Below are positions 10,001 through 17,565 of a DNA stretch of 40,764 bases, one piece after another. The translations under genes and the position numbers were made by a program. Positions within the stretch are counted from its first letter, which is position 1, and the number at the start of each line of letters is the position of its first letter. This DNA comes from an uncultured Paludibacter sp. (GTDB lineage Bacteria > Bacteroidota > Bacteroidia > Bacteroidales > Paludibacteraceae), in contig CALFXE010000270.1 of the NCBI GenBank assembly GCA_937927845.1, positions 1 to 40,764 on the forward strand, read 5' to 3'. The notes beneath the pieces are model-generated. The model did no database searches, was not told where the DNA came from, and saw only the letters and a program-made list of their open reading frames with translations.

Positions 10001-11300
10001 TATTACACTCACGACACAAAACATCCCTTATGGTTCAAAATTGTATGCTAAACATGGCGATACTGGAACCAAAGGACAACTAATTTGTGAATGGGATCCA
10101 TTTAATGCTGTAATCATCTCAGAAAATGAAGGAACAATCGAGTTCGAGGATGTAATAGAAAATATTACATTCAAGAAGGAAATTGACGAAACTTCAGGGT
10201 TAAAAGAAAAGATTATCATTGAGTCAAAAGACCGTAATAAGGTACCAAGTGCACATATTTTAGATAAATCAGGAGAAATACTTCGTACATACAACTTACC
10301 TGTTGGTGCTCACTTAATTTTAGAGAATGGTGATAAAATAAAAACAGGTCAGATATTAGTTAAGATACCTCGTGCTGTTGGAAAATCAGGTGACATCACC
10401 GGTGGTCTTCCACGAGTTACTGAATTGTTTGAAGCTCGTAATCCATCAAATCCTGCTGTAGTAGCTGAAATTGATGGTGAAGTGAACTTTGGAAAAATCA
10501 AACGTGGTAATCGTGAGCTAAGTGTAACATCAAAAACAGGAGAAGTTAAAAAATACTTGATACCTCTTTCAAAACAAATTCTTGTTCAAGAAAATGACTT
10601 TGTTAGAGCCGGTACTCCACTATCTGACGGAGCAATAACTCCTAATGATATTTTGATGATTAAAGGACCTACTGCGGTACAAGATTATATTGTTAATGAA
10701 GTACAGGATGTTTATCGTCTACAAGGTGTAAAAATTAATGATAAGCACTTTGAAGTTATAGTACGACAAATGATGCGTAAAGTTGAAATTTTAGAGCCTG
10801 GAGATACACGTTTTCTCGAAAAACAAGTTGTAGATAAAAACGAGTTCATGGAGGAAAATGATCGCATATGGGGCAAGAAAATAGTTGAAGATGCAGGAGA
10901 TTCTCCAACTCTACAGCCAGGTCAGATAATTACTCCACGTAAACTGCGTGATGAGAATAGTGCGTTGAAACGTCGTGACTTACGATTAGTTGAGACTCGC
11001 GATGCAATTCCGGCAACATCAAACCAGATTTTACAGGGAATAACCCGTGCTGCTCTTCAAACGAACAGCTTCATTTCAGCCGCTTCATTCCAGGAAACAA
11101 CAAAAGTACTTAATGATGCTGCTATAAATGGTAAAATCGACCGTTTAGAAGGATTGAAAGAAAATGTTATATGTGGACATTTAATACCTGCCGGTACAGG
11201 TCAGCGTGATTTCGAAAAAATCATCGTCTATTCAAGAGATGAGTACGATAAAAAAGTAGATGCACGCAGAAATGTTCTGGATATGGATTCGAATGAATAA
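7014..11300 (+). CDS. rpoC: DNA-directed RNA polymerase subunit beta'
   Basis: This is the beta' subunit of RNA polymerase, 1428 residues, full length for Bacteroidota. The N-terminal zinc-binding site is visible as C-H-C-G-K ... C-D-R-C-G (about residues 66-85). The catalytic magnesium loop N-A-D-F-D-G-D lies near residue 473. The second zinc site shows C-E-S-K-K-G-V-C-A-K-C. The trigger loop/bridge helix region includes Q-S-I-G-E-P-G-T-Q-L-T-L-R-T-F-H. It ends the + strand operon and is followed 20 bp later by a strong hairpin. Confidence 0.97.
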   Translation: MAFKIENRNKGNYNKISIGLASPEEILKLSSGEVLKPETINYRTYKPERDGLFCERIFGPTKDFECHCGKYKRIRYKGIVCDRCGVEVTEKKVRRERVGHIQLVVPVAHIWYFRSLPNKIGYLLGMSTKKLDAIIYYEKYIIIQAGAADNGENFIDGELISEEEYLDILESLPRENQMLDDTDPNKFIAKMGAEAIYDLLSRLDLDSLSNELRHKAKNDTSQQRKSEALKRLQIVESFRASKMRNKPEWMIVKIVPVIPPELRPLVPLDGGRFATSDLNDLYRRVIIRNNRLKRLIEIKAPEVILRNEKRMLQEAVDSLFDNSRKSNAVKTDANRPLKSLSDSLKGKQGRFRQNLLGKRVDYSARSVIVVGPELKMHECGLPKDMAAELYKPFVIRKLIERGIVKTVKSAKKIVDRKDPVIWDILEYVMKGHPVLLNRAPTLHRLGIQAFQPKMIEGMAIQLHPLSCTAFNADFDGDQMAVHLPLGNEAILEAQMLMLASHNILNPANGAPITVPSQDMVLGLYYITKPRMKALGEGLIFYSPEEAEIAYNEGKVDLHAIIKVRLNTKNSDGNIEKQIIETTVGRILFNKCVPQEVGYINELLSKKSLRDIIGTVIEVSGVSRTAQFLDEIKDLGYSMAFKGGLSFNLNDVIIPDEKEKLIVEGNEEVEEITNLYKNGFITDKERYNQVIDTWTHINSKLGNILMQQLSSDNQGFNSVYMMLDSGARGSKDQIRQLSGMRGLMAKPQKTGAEGGQIIENPILSNFKEGLSVLEYFISTHGARKGLADTALKTADAGYLTRRLVDVSQDVIIAEDDCGTLRGLTAVEIKSNEEVISSLYERILGRVSVHDVYHPMTGNLIVAAGEQITESLAKIIQESPIERVEIRSVLTCESKKGVCAKCYGRNLATGKMVHQGEAVGVIAAQSIGEPGTQLTLRTFHVGGIASNIAAESKIILRYDGRIEFDELRSVSVKDDNGSEYQIVVSRLAEMRVIDTKTDITLTTQNIPYGSKLYAKHGDTGTKGQLICEWDPFNAVIISENEGTIEFEDVIENITFKKEIDETSGLKEKIIIESKDRNKVPSAHILDKSGEILRTYNLPVGAHLILENGDKIKTGQILVKIPRAVGKSGDITGGLPRVTELFEARNPSNPAVVAEIDGEVNFGKIKRGNRELSVTSKTGEVKKYLIPLSKQILVQENDFVRAGTPLSDGAITPNDILMIKGPTAVQDYIVNEVQDVYRLQGVKINDKHFEVIVRQMMRKVEILEPGDTRFLEKQVVDKNEFMEENDRIWGKKIVEDAGDSPTLQPGQIITPRKLRDENSALKRRDLRLVETRDAIPATSNQILQGITRAALQTNSFISAASFQETTKVLNDAAINGKIDRLEGLKENVICGHLIPAGTGQRDFEKIIVYSRDEYDKKVDARRNVLDMDSNE

Positions 11301-11320
11301 AACTACATTTGATTAATTTA

Positions 11321-11364
11321 AAACACGGGACTGTCGTCATATTTTTGAGACAGTCCCGTGTTTT
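11321..11364 (+). terminator. Intrinsic terminator after rpoC, possibly bidirectional
   Basis: AAACACGGGACTGTC (11321-11335) and its perfect complement GACAGTCCCGTGTTT (11349-11363) form a 15-bp stem around a 13-base loop, ending in a T-run on the + strand. The A-rich left arm gives a T-run on the other strand too, so it could also stop transcription arriving from the converging - strand locus, whose last gene ends at 11441. Confidence 0.9.
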
Positions 11365-11440
11365 GTTATGTTGAATAAAGTAGACTGGTGTGTTATCAAG
11401 AAAAATATAGGAATGAATATCATCCTGTTAAGACATCAAT

Positions 11441-13633
11441 CTAATTCTTGATAAACGTACCTTGATAAACATCATTTACAGTAAGCAAATACATCCCTCT
11501 ATTTAGAGATGCCACATTAATAGTATTGCCTGAATCTATAATGAACAGATGTGCATTCATGTCATAAACTTTAAGCACATCATTACTTGTAGTATCATAA
11601 ACATTCAATATATCACTTACAGGGTTTGGAATAAATTTATGTTTAAAACTTGGAATTACAATATTGTTTAACATTGGATAAAATATCGGCACATCAAAGC
11701 CACTTGTATCAATTTGCAGAACGTCTACCCAATTATCTTTAGTTAATAACACATCGTTGTAGATAAAGTTATCAAACACAAAGCCGTCGATGATAGTTTG
11801 CGGATTGCCGTTTTTAATTCGATTACGGAAGATGACTCCTTCTTCCATCTTTACATTCCAGTTTTTAAGTGTGAAATTACGGATATGATTGATAGAATGT
11901 GGATCCGGATTCAATCCGAAGATAATGGGTACCGGATTTTCGGTGACGAGGTCTTCAATAATCCAGTTGCTTTGCATGCTGTATCGGTCGGGTTCTTTAT
12001 AGTAATTGCCTACACAACTGAACAGGGCTGCATTAAACCCTGCTTTTACCCAATCGGCACGAAGCACATCCACACGGCTGATTCTACAATTATCAGCCAA
12101 TGTTCTTCCCCATGAGATTTGTATGACACCTCCATTATTCAGTTGCCAGACAACGATATCCGACCAAGTGATATTACTTAAATACACCTTGATAGCATCA
12201 TCGTTTGCCCATATAAAACAGTGCGACACCGTAGAATTGGCATAAGCGGTGATACCATCGCAGTTATACACCCAGCCTCCAATCACTTTTACCCAATCGA
12301 TTCGGTTGTACGAGCCACGCAGACGAACAGCAAAACGCTTAAAATCAGCAACCACCACTCCATCTACCGTGGCACTGTCGGTAGAAATATCAATTCCGTG
12401 TGCACGGCGGTAATTCATCCTATCTTGCGAGATAATGCCACGTCCGAAAATCTTGATACCATTTCCTTTTTCTCCTAAGAAGGCGCCATATACCCATGCA
12501 CTATCAGCTAAATAGAAATTTTTTATATGTGCAGGAATATCGAACACATCTATATTATGTTCTCCCTTTTTAAAATATATTCCTCTGTATTTTAAGGGGA
12601 TATCAGAAGGATTCAAAACATCGTCATTCGGCTCAAGAACCAAATATGTAGGATCATTGATATCAGGAATATCAGTCTCCAAGGGATTAGCAAAAATCAT
12701 CAAGCCGTTCTTATAGCCCTCTTCTCCTATCTCCACAGAAAACTGTCCGGGGGTAGTCAGCGTAAACGAAACTTCATCTCCATTCACCGTAGGGGTGATA
12801 TTGTAACGTGAAGGTAGGATACGAACATCTTTACCTTGAATAGGCACTTTGTCTGTATTTAGCACCTTAACTTTTACTTCAATGCTACCATCAAACGAAA
12901 AATTCGTCCAACTGATGCTTCTTCCCTTAAATAACGACAAGGGTATTTCATCTTTAGTTTGCATATCCATATAGCCCGGAATATAGATGGGACAATTGCT
13001 TTTATACACAGGTGTTGTAAGATTTACGCTATTTTGTACGTATTGCACATCGTAAATGGGCGTGACATCTTCGTCAAAAGCCTCATGAACTTCATCAGCA
13101 CTTGCCGGTCCTATTTTCACATTATCGATGTAGATGGTTCCTGGCGACCACACTCTAAATTTAAAAATTACTTTAGAAGAAGTAGGCAAGGTATTGGCAA
13201 AAGTATAGGTATATTTCGTCCATGAGGAAGTAAGATACCCGGTTTGAAGATTTAAAAACGGATAGTTAATACTTGCATCTCCTATTTGAATCCAAGGCGT
13301 TAAGCCTATTCCGGGAGTATCGGAGGTTTTAGCCCAATAGCTCACGGTATAGAATTCGTCTTTGGATAGGGTAATCTGCTTGGAAGAACCCAAGATGACG
13401 TAATAACTGTTCAGTCCGATATTGGTTGCTTGGACTACCATCCCCTTCGACGAGCCCACTCCTTCATTAGCTACAAAATTCAAAGTAGCATTAGAATCGA
13501 GGTTCTTAATCGTCCAACCTCCCGACTCCATATCACCTATGGTCAATAAGTTCGAAGTTTGAGTATATACGTTTTGCATACTAAACAGTGAAAAACAAAT
13601 TATCAGAGAGATGTAAATACGTATAGCATTCAT
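11441..13633 (-). CDS. Secreted right-handed beta-helix protein, GH49-like glycoside hydrolase, T9SS tail
   Basis: This 730-residue protein has a signal peptide (about 1-24) and a beta-sandwich region resembling a CenC-type carbohydrate-binding domain (about 27-177). Next come an Ig-like N-domain (about 190-320) and a parallel beta-helix catalytic region (about 330-655). A T9SS sorting tail starts near 665 (F-I-P-N-P-V-S-D). The run N-C-D-G-I (Asp459) followed by A-N-D-D-A-I-K-V-Y (Asp478, Asp479) has the spacing and sequence seen in GH49 dextranases/isopullulanases, which share clan GH-N with GH28 polygalacturonases. The fold and clan are fairly secure; the substrate is not. It is the last gene of the locus, so a role in backbone or side-chain cleavage of the target glycan is inferred. 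Confidence 0.75.
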   Translation of the reverse strand: MNAIRIYISLIICFSLFSMQNVYTQTSNLLTIGDMESGGWTIKNLDSNATLNFVANEGVGSSKGMVVQATNIGLNSYYVILGSSKQITLSKDEFYTVSYWAKTSDTPGIGLTPWIQIGDASINYPFLNLQTGYLTSSWTKYTYTFANTLPTSSKVIFKFRVWSPGTIYIDNVKIGPASADEVHEAFDEDVTPIYDVQYVQNSVNLTTPVYKSNCPIYIPGYMDMQTKDEIPLSLFKGRSISWTNFSFDGSIEVKVKVLNTDKVPIQGKDVRILPSRYNITPTVNGDEVSFTLTTPGQFSVEIGEEGYKNGLMIFANPLETDIPDINDPTYLVLEPNDDVLNPSDIPLKYRGIYFKKGEHNIDVFDIPAHIKNFYLADSAWVYGAFLGEKGNGIKIFGRGIISQDRMNYRRAHGIDISTDSATVDGVVVADFKRFAVRLRGSYNRIDWVKVIGGWVYNCDGITAYANSTVSHCFIWANDDAIKVYLSNITWSDIVVWQLNNGGVIQISWGRTLADNCRISRVDVLRADWVKAGFNAALFSCVGNYYKEPDRYSMQSNWIIEDLVTENPVPIIFGLNPDPHSINHIRNFTLKNWNVKMEEGVIFRNRIKNGNPQTIIDGFVFDNFIYNDVLLTKDNWVDVLQIDTSGFDVPIFYPMLNNIVIPSFKHKFIPNPVSDILNVYDTTSNDVLKVYDMNAHLFIIDSGNTINVASLNRGMYLLTVNDVYQGTFIKN

Positions 13634-13693
13634 GTTATTTATTCGTTTTTAAATTTTCAACATATAATCTTTATATAAATCCGTTTCACAAGT

Positions 13694-13739
13694 ATTTTGG
13701 AACGCGGATAACACGGATTCAATGGATTGACACGGATTT
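13694..13739. repeat. Interspersed repeat copy (GGAACGCGGATAACACGGATT type)
   Basis: The stretch begins TTTTGGAACGCGGATA and continues with three partly repeated GGATT-type units. A related stretch at 21426-21490 begins with the same TTTTGGAACGC-GATA pattern. Both lie in intergenic gaps of the - strand locus. From memory, similar sequences are scattered in intergenic DNA of many Bacteroidota; this needs a genome search. Confidence 0.5.
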
Positions 13740-13745
13740 CTCAGC

Positions 13746-15401
13746 TTACTTCTTTACCGGTGCTTTTCGCGTATTGAAATCAGCAGGATTAGCATCCGGT
13801 TTGTAATCCGGATTTATCTGAGGCATTTCAGCATGTACATCCTTCCTCCACTGATCCAACATAGCTTTTAGTTCTTGTGCTTTTTCGGGCATCTCCTGAG
13901 CTAAGTCGTGCTGTTCGCCCAAGTCATTCTTTAAATTAAAGAGCTGAACCGTATTGTTTTCCAAGTAATCAAGCAGTTTGTAATCACCTAAACGAATAGC
14001 ACCGCCCGGACTTTGCATACCGTGATTGCTATAATGTGGAAAATGCCAGTACAAGGCACGTTTACCCAATGGAGTATTAGCTTTCTTGTCGTTAGTCAAA
14101 AGAGGAACGAGGCTGGTACCATCCATGGTATGATTCAGCGTACTTGTTTTAATTCCAACCATTTCTAACAAGGTAGGATAAAAATCGATACTCATCACCG
14201 GTACTGAATTTACTACATTTGATACTCCCTTCTGAGGCCATTTCACTATCAAGGGTACGCGGATACCTCCTTCGTAATTGAAACCCTTAGCTCCTCTCAA
14301 CGGAAGATTGGAAGTAGAAAATGATTTATCCAAGCGGTCTTTCGGTACGATGCGACCGGGATTTCCAAAGTTGGCTGCCGACATACCGCCATTGTCTGAA
14401 CAAAAGACCACGATGGTATTTTTGTCTAATCCCAATTCCTTCAAGGCTGCCTGTACGCGACCTACACTTTCATCTACCGATTCGACCATAGCCGCAAATT
14501 GTACATTATCCTGATGTTGCTTGATTTTTACAGTTCGCTTAGGCAATATTTTAAAGCCTTTGAATGCATCTGTTTCTATCATGCAATCTAAGTCGGCACG
14601 TGAAATCGGATGTTCATCGTCGGGATTACCTTCTAAAATAAAATCAGGACCTTTAGGCTTGGGCATACTTGCTAATTTCTTTTCATATTTTGCTACCAAA
14701 TCAGGTCTTCCTTCTATCGGATCGTGTACAGCATAATGCGATAGGTACAAGAAGAAAGGCTTGTCTTTGTTCTCTTGCATAAATTTAATAGCTTCATCAG
14801 TCATCCTATCAGTTAAATATTCATCTTGCGGACCATCCTTCAAACCAGGCATATTGTAAGGCGGGAAATAGCTTCGTGCAGGCCATCCTTTCAGATACCC
14901 ATACGGAATATGCATATCAAAACCTTGCCTCTCAGTTGTTAAAGAATCTTCACCTAAATGCCATTTTCCGATGATGGCAGTTTTATAACCTTTCGACTTT
15001 AATACAGAGGCAAAAGTGTTATTCTCTTCGTAAGGAAGATGTTGTGCAGAATATACATTCTTTAGCCGCTGAAAAGGAAAGTCTTTCCTCCCCGGTAGCC
15101 AATCGGTAAGATGTGTACGTGCAGGATATTGACCGGTCAGAATACTACCGCGAGTAGGGGATGACACATGGCATGCTGCGTAAGCATCCGTAAAACGTAC
15201 ACCCTGTTCAGCAAGGGCATTCAAGTTAGGTGTTTCATGGAAGCTACTTCCATAACATTCCAAGTCTGACCAACCTAAGTCATCTGCTAAAATAAAGACG
15301 ATGTTCGGACGTTGGTTCGTGTTCTGTCCGTTAACCTGTAGCGAGGGCGAAGCCACTAAAGCGCCTATCCCTAAGCCGGTAAAAAGGGTTGTTGGTTTCA
15401 T
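13746..15401 (-). CDS. Secreted sulfatase, serine-type (family S1)
   Basis: This 551-residue formylglycine-dependent sulfatase would remove sulfate esters from a carbohydrate. It has an N-terminal signal region (about 1-26). The first metal-binding segment reads N-I-V-F-I-L-A-D-D-L-G (Asp40, Asp41). The active-site signature is S-S-P-T-R-G-S-I-L-T-G (residues 80-90). The residue converted to formylglycine is therefore Ser80, so maturation needs an anaerobic-type (anSME) radical SAM enzyme not encoded in this window. A second metal site V-F-C-S-D-N-G-G and the G-G-I-R-V-P-L-I segment are present. No T9SS tail is visible (the C-terminus is basic), so it probably stays in the periplasm. The S1 subfamily cannot be assigned by eye. 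A 112-bp gap with a repeat separates it from the next gene. Confidence 0.9.
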   Translation of the reverse strand: MKPTTLFTGLGIGALVASPSLQVNGQNTNQRPNIVFILADDLGWSDLECYGSSFHETPNLNALAEQGVRFTDAYAACHVSSPTRGSILTGQYPARTHLTDWLPGRKDFPFQRLKNVYSAQHLPYEENNTFASVLKSKGYKTAIIGKWHLGEDSLTTERQGFDMHIPYGYLKGWPARSYFPPYNMPGLKDGPQDEYLTDRMTDEAIKFMQENKDKPFFLYLSHYAVHDPIEGRPDLVAKYEKKLASMPKPKGPDFILEGNPDDEHPISRADLDCMIETDAFKGFKILPKRTVKIKQHQDNVQFAAMVESVDESVGRVQAALKELGLDKNTIVVFCSDNGGMSAANFGNPGRIVPKDRLDKSFSTSNLPLRGAKGFNYEGGIRVPLIVKWPQKGVSNVVNSVPVMSIDFYPTLLEMVGIKTSTLNHTMDGTSLVPLLTNDKKANTPLGKRALYWHFPHYSNHGMQSPGGAIRLGDYKLLDYLENNTVQLFNLKNDLGEQHDLAQEMPEKAQELKAMLDQWRKDVHAEMPQINPDYKPDANPADFNTRKAPVKK

Positions 15402-15686
15402 ATTTTTAAATTTTTATTTGTTGCTTATGTAAATTTTGTTTGTTTTGTTTTCTTTTCTTACTTTCTTTTTTCTTGATAAAAAAGAAACAAAAAATCAAGA
15501 CTATTCCTGCTTCGCTCAAAAAATTAGCGTTCATTCGGCTAAATCGTCCAAACTCGCAAGCTTCGCTTGCTCAAACAAGGACGACTTTTAACGCCTCATT
15601 CTCTTATTTTTTGGCTCATCAGTCAAGGTCACTTATATTTACTATTTACGAATTGCATCACATTTTTCAATTCCTACATTTTTTCG
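15402..15686. repeat. Gene-free 285-bp gap with structured intergenic repeat
   Basis: The gap between the DUF4838 gene and the sulfatase gene contains two structured parts. TTTCTTTTTT (15462-15471) pairs perfectly with AAAAAAGAAA (15478-15487), and its loop CTTGAT can instead pair with ATCAAG (15494-15499), giving two mutually exclusive hairpins. Further on, GCAAGC-TTC-GCTTGC (15556-15570) is enclosed by TCGTCC (15544-15549) and GGACGA (15579-15584). I recall near-identical text recurring between genes in many Bacteroidota, so this is probably a dispersed repeat. I see no credible gene in it. Confidence 0.6.
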
Positions 15687-17540
15687 TTATTGTCTATGCG
15701 GAATAAAAATCCCTTCATTGCGAAATTCGCGTAAATAGGCTCTGATTTCCAAATCTATTGCCGCCATTTCTTCTTGGCGTTTGGTACTCTTTGCTATCAT
15801 GTATCTAATACTTTTCGAAGCATAATCCAACATCCAACCCATACGTTTTACGTTTTGCGTATATAAACTATCTGTATAGGTAGTTGTAAACAGTGCTTGA
15901 CTTCCTTGTATATTTTCTTTTAAATCAGCTATTTGTTGTAAGTAACTTACATATTCTTCTTCTGTTTTCAGGCTGCTATGTGCAACATTGCACGCAAAAC
16001 GTACAATATCTTCCAATGCGGTGTATGTTTTTAACATATCATACGAAGCTTTGTTGTACACCACCCGGCAATAGTCGTTCATCAATGAATCTACGGAAAC
16101 TTCCGTATTCCAAAGTAAATGAGCAAACACATAATGATTGATGCCATAAGTAAACCAATCGCCCGGCTCTGAATACACCGACACACCATCAATACCAAGC
16201 TGCTGATAGGCTTGAATGTCCTTTTGCATGTAGTGTGTAAGGATGTTCGGCAGACTTCTCCACGCATATTTCCGATAATAGGAATAGACTCCCAACTGCC
16301 CTTGAAATGCCTGTCGCCATTCGCTGAGCGTAGTCCAATAGCTCTGGTTTTGTTCGTTTGCCCCATCATCTATCTGATGTTCAAAATTCTGACGAATCGG
16401 ACAAAACTCCATTAAAATATTTTTATTCCAAAGATGTTTTTCCGAAGCTTTTGCGGTTTTACCATACGCTATACTTTGCAATTTTACATCAGGTAATTCT
16501 TTCGATACTACTTCATACACCTGATTTAACAAAATAGCCTGACGATCAGACGGATTACCCAATGCCTCACAAGAAGCACAAGTACACCATTGTTCACTAT
16601 CGGGAGCCCAGCAATCAAAAATAGCTATTTCGGGATGGCTCTTTAGGTAGGAGATGACTTCCTTAACAAAATATTCCACCGCAGCAGTATTAGAAGTACA
16701 AAACACCCTCCTATAATCGGTGGTGCGCTTGCCTTCTGCATCCTTGCCAAACCATTCGGGATGGGTTGCAAACAACTTTCCGCCTTGCATCGTGGCATTT
16801 AAGAAATTCTGGTATCCATGTCCTCCCACTTCAATCGTGATTCCTCTCTTTTGAAGTTCAGGTGTTAAATCCTTTCTCCACTTTTCCCAACTTACCTCGT
16901 TCCTACCCTCGTAGTTCATAGGAAACACCAAGGTATTCAATTTCACCTTAGGCATCCAATCAATGAGTTGCAACAAGCTTTGTAGGGTATGTGTTCTCCC
17001 CTCTTCTACATACAGTTTGCGATATCTGAACGCAGGCGTTTCAAAGACAGCTGGCTTATCCCACTGAGATTTTATCCAAATAGGTAAATATTGGTTGGTG
17101 CCTGCATAAAAGTGATAATCAGGTGCTACCCATCTACATCCCAAGTCTTGCAAGAAAGCATATACAGCATACAAAGTTGCCGGCGGACTGCCTCCTATCA
17201 AGCGGATGGAAATACTATCTTGAAGAATCAGGTAGGATTCGGGAGCAAAGCTATATTCGCTCAAACCCTCCTTTTCCTCGTCGGAAAGTGCTTTGTAGGA
17301 GCTTACCAAGATGTATTTTCCTTGAGGCTGATTAACTTGCCGGAAAGGAGTTTGCGTAATAAACGACAAGAAATGATTTAATTCAGCGGCAGCAAATTGT
17401 TCGGTATCTGTAGCTTGCGGATGAGTTACAATCACATAGTCCGTTGCACTCAGGGAGGTTAGGACTTCTCCATACGCCTGCACCACCATCATACATAGAG
17501 CAAGTACCCAACTTAAATATTTCTTCTGCTTCACTGTCAT
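15687..17540 (-). CDS. Secreted DUF4838 protein (predicted glycosidase-like)
   Basis: This 617-residue protein has a signal peptide (about 1-24) and an N-terminal alpha/beta domain like those preceding GH20/GH67 catalytic barrels (about 30-145, including T-L-Y-A-V-Y-A-F-L-Q-D-L-G-C-R-W-V-A-P). The barrel-like DUF4838 region follows. Its hallmark is D-C-W-A-P-D-S-E-Q-W-C-T-C-A-S-C (residues 309-324), with acidic residues Asp314 and Glu316 and a Cys cluster (Cys319, Cys321, Cys324) that could bind metal or form disulfides. DUF4838 proteins occur often in polysaccharide utilization loci, but their activity is largely undefined. It starts 25 bp after the GH127-like gene, suggesting translation from one message. 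No T9SS tail is visible. Confidence 0.8.
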   Translation of the reverse strand: MTVKQKKYLSWVLALCMMVVQAYGEVLTSLSATDYVIVTHPQATDTEQFAAAELNHFLSFITQTPFRQVNQPQGKYILVSSYKALSDEEKEGLSEYSFAPESYLILQDSISIRLIGGSPPATLYAVYAFLQDLGCRWVAPDYHFYAGTNQYLPIWIKSQWDKPAVFETPAFRYRKLYVEEGRTHTLQSLLQLIDWMPKVKLNTLVFPMNYEGRNEVSWEKWRKDLTPELQKRGITIEVGGHGYQNFLNATMQGGKLFATHPEWFGKDAEGKRTTDYRRVFCTSNTAAVEYFVKEVISYLKSHPEIAIFDCWAPDSEQWCTCASCEALGNPSDRQAILLNQVYEVVSKELPDVKLQSIAYGKTAKASEKHLWNKNILMEFCPIRQNFEHQIDDGANEQNQSYWTTLSEWRQAFQGQLGVYSYYRKYAWRSLPNILTHYMQKDIQAYQQLGIDGVSVYSEPGDWFTYGINHYVFAHLLWNTEVSVDSLMNDYCRVVYNKASYDMLKTYTALEDIVRFACNVAHSSLKTEEEYVSYLQQIADLKENIQGSQALFTTTYTDSLYTQNVKRMGWMLDYASKSIRYMIAKSTKRQEEMAAIDLEIRAYLREFRNEGIFIPHRQ

Positions 17541-17565
17541 TTTTATATTTTTCAGGTTCTATTCC

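Noticed and set aside
15440..15706. 88-codon + strand open frame in the 285-bp gap
   Set aside because: It runs through hairpins and low-complexity T-rich DNA of a probable intergenic repeat, so protein coding is unlikely.
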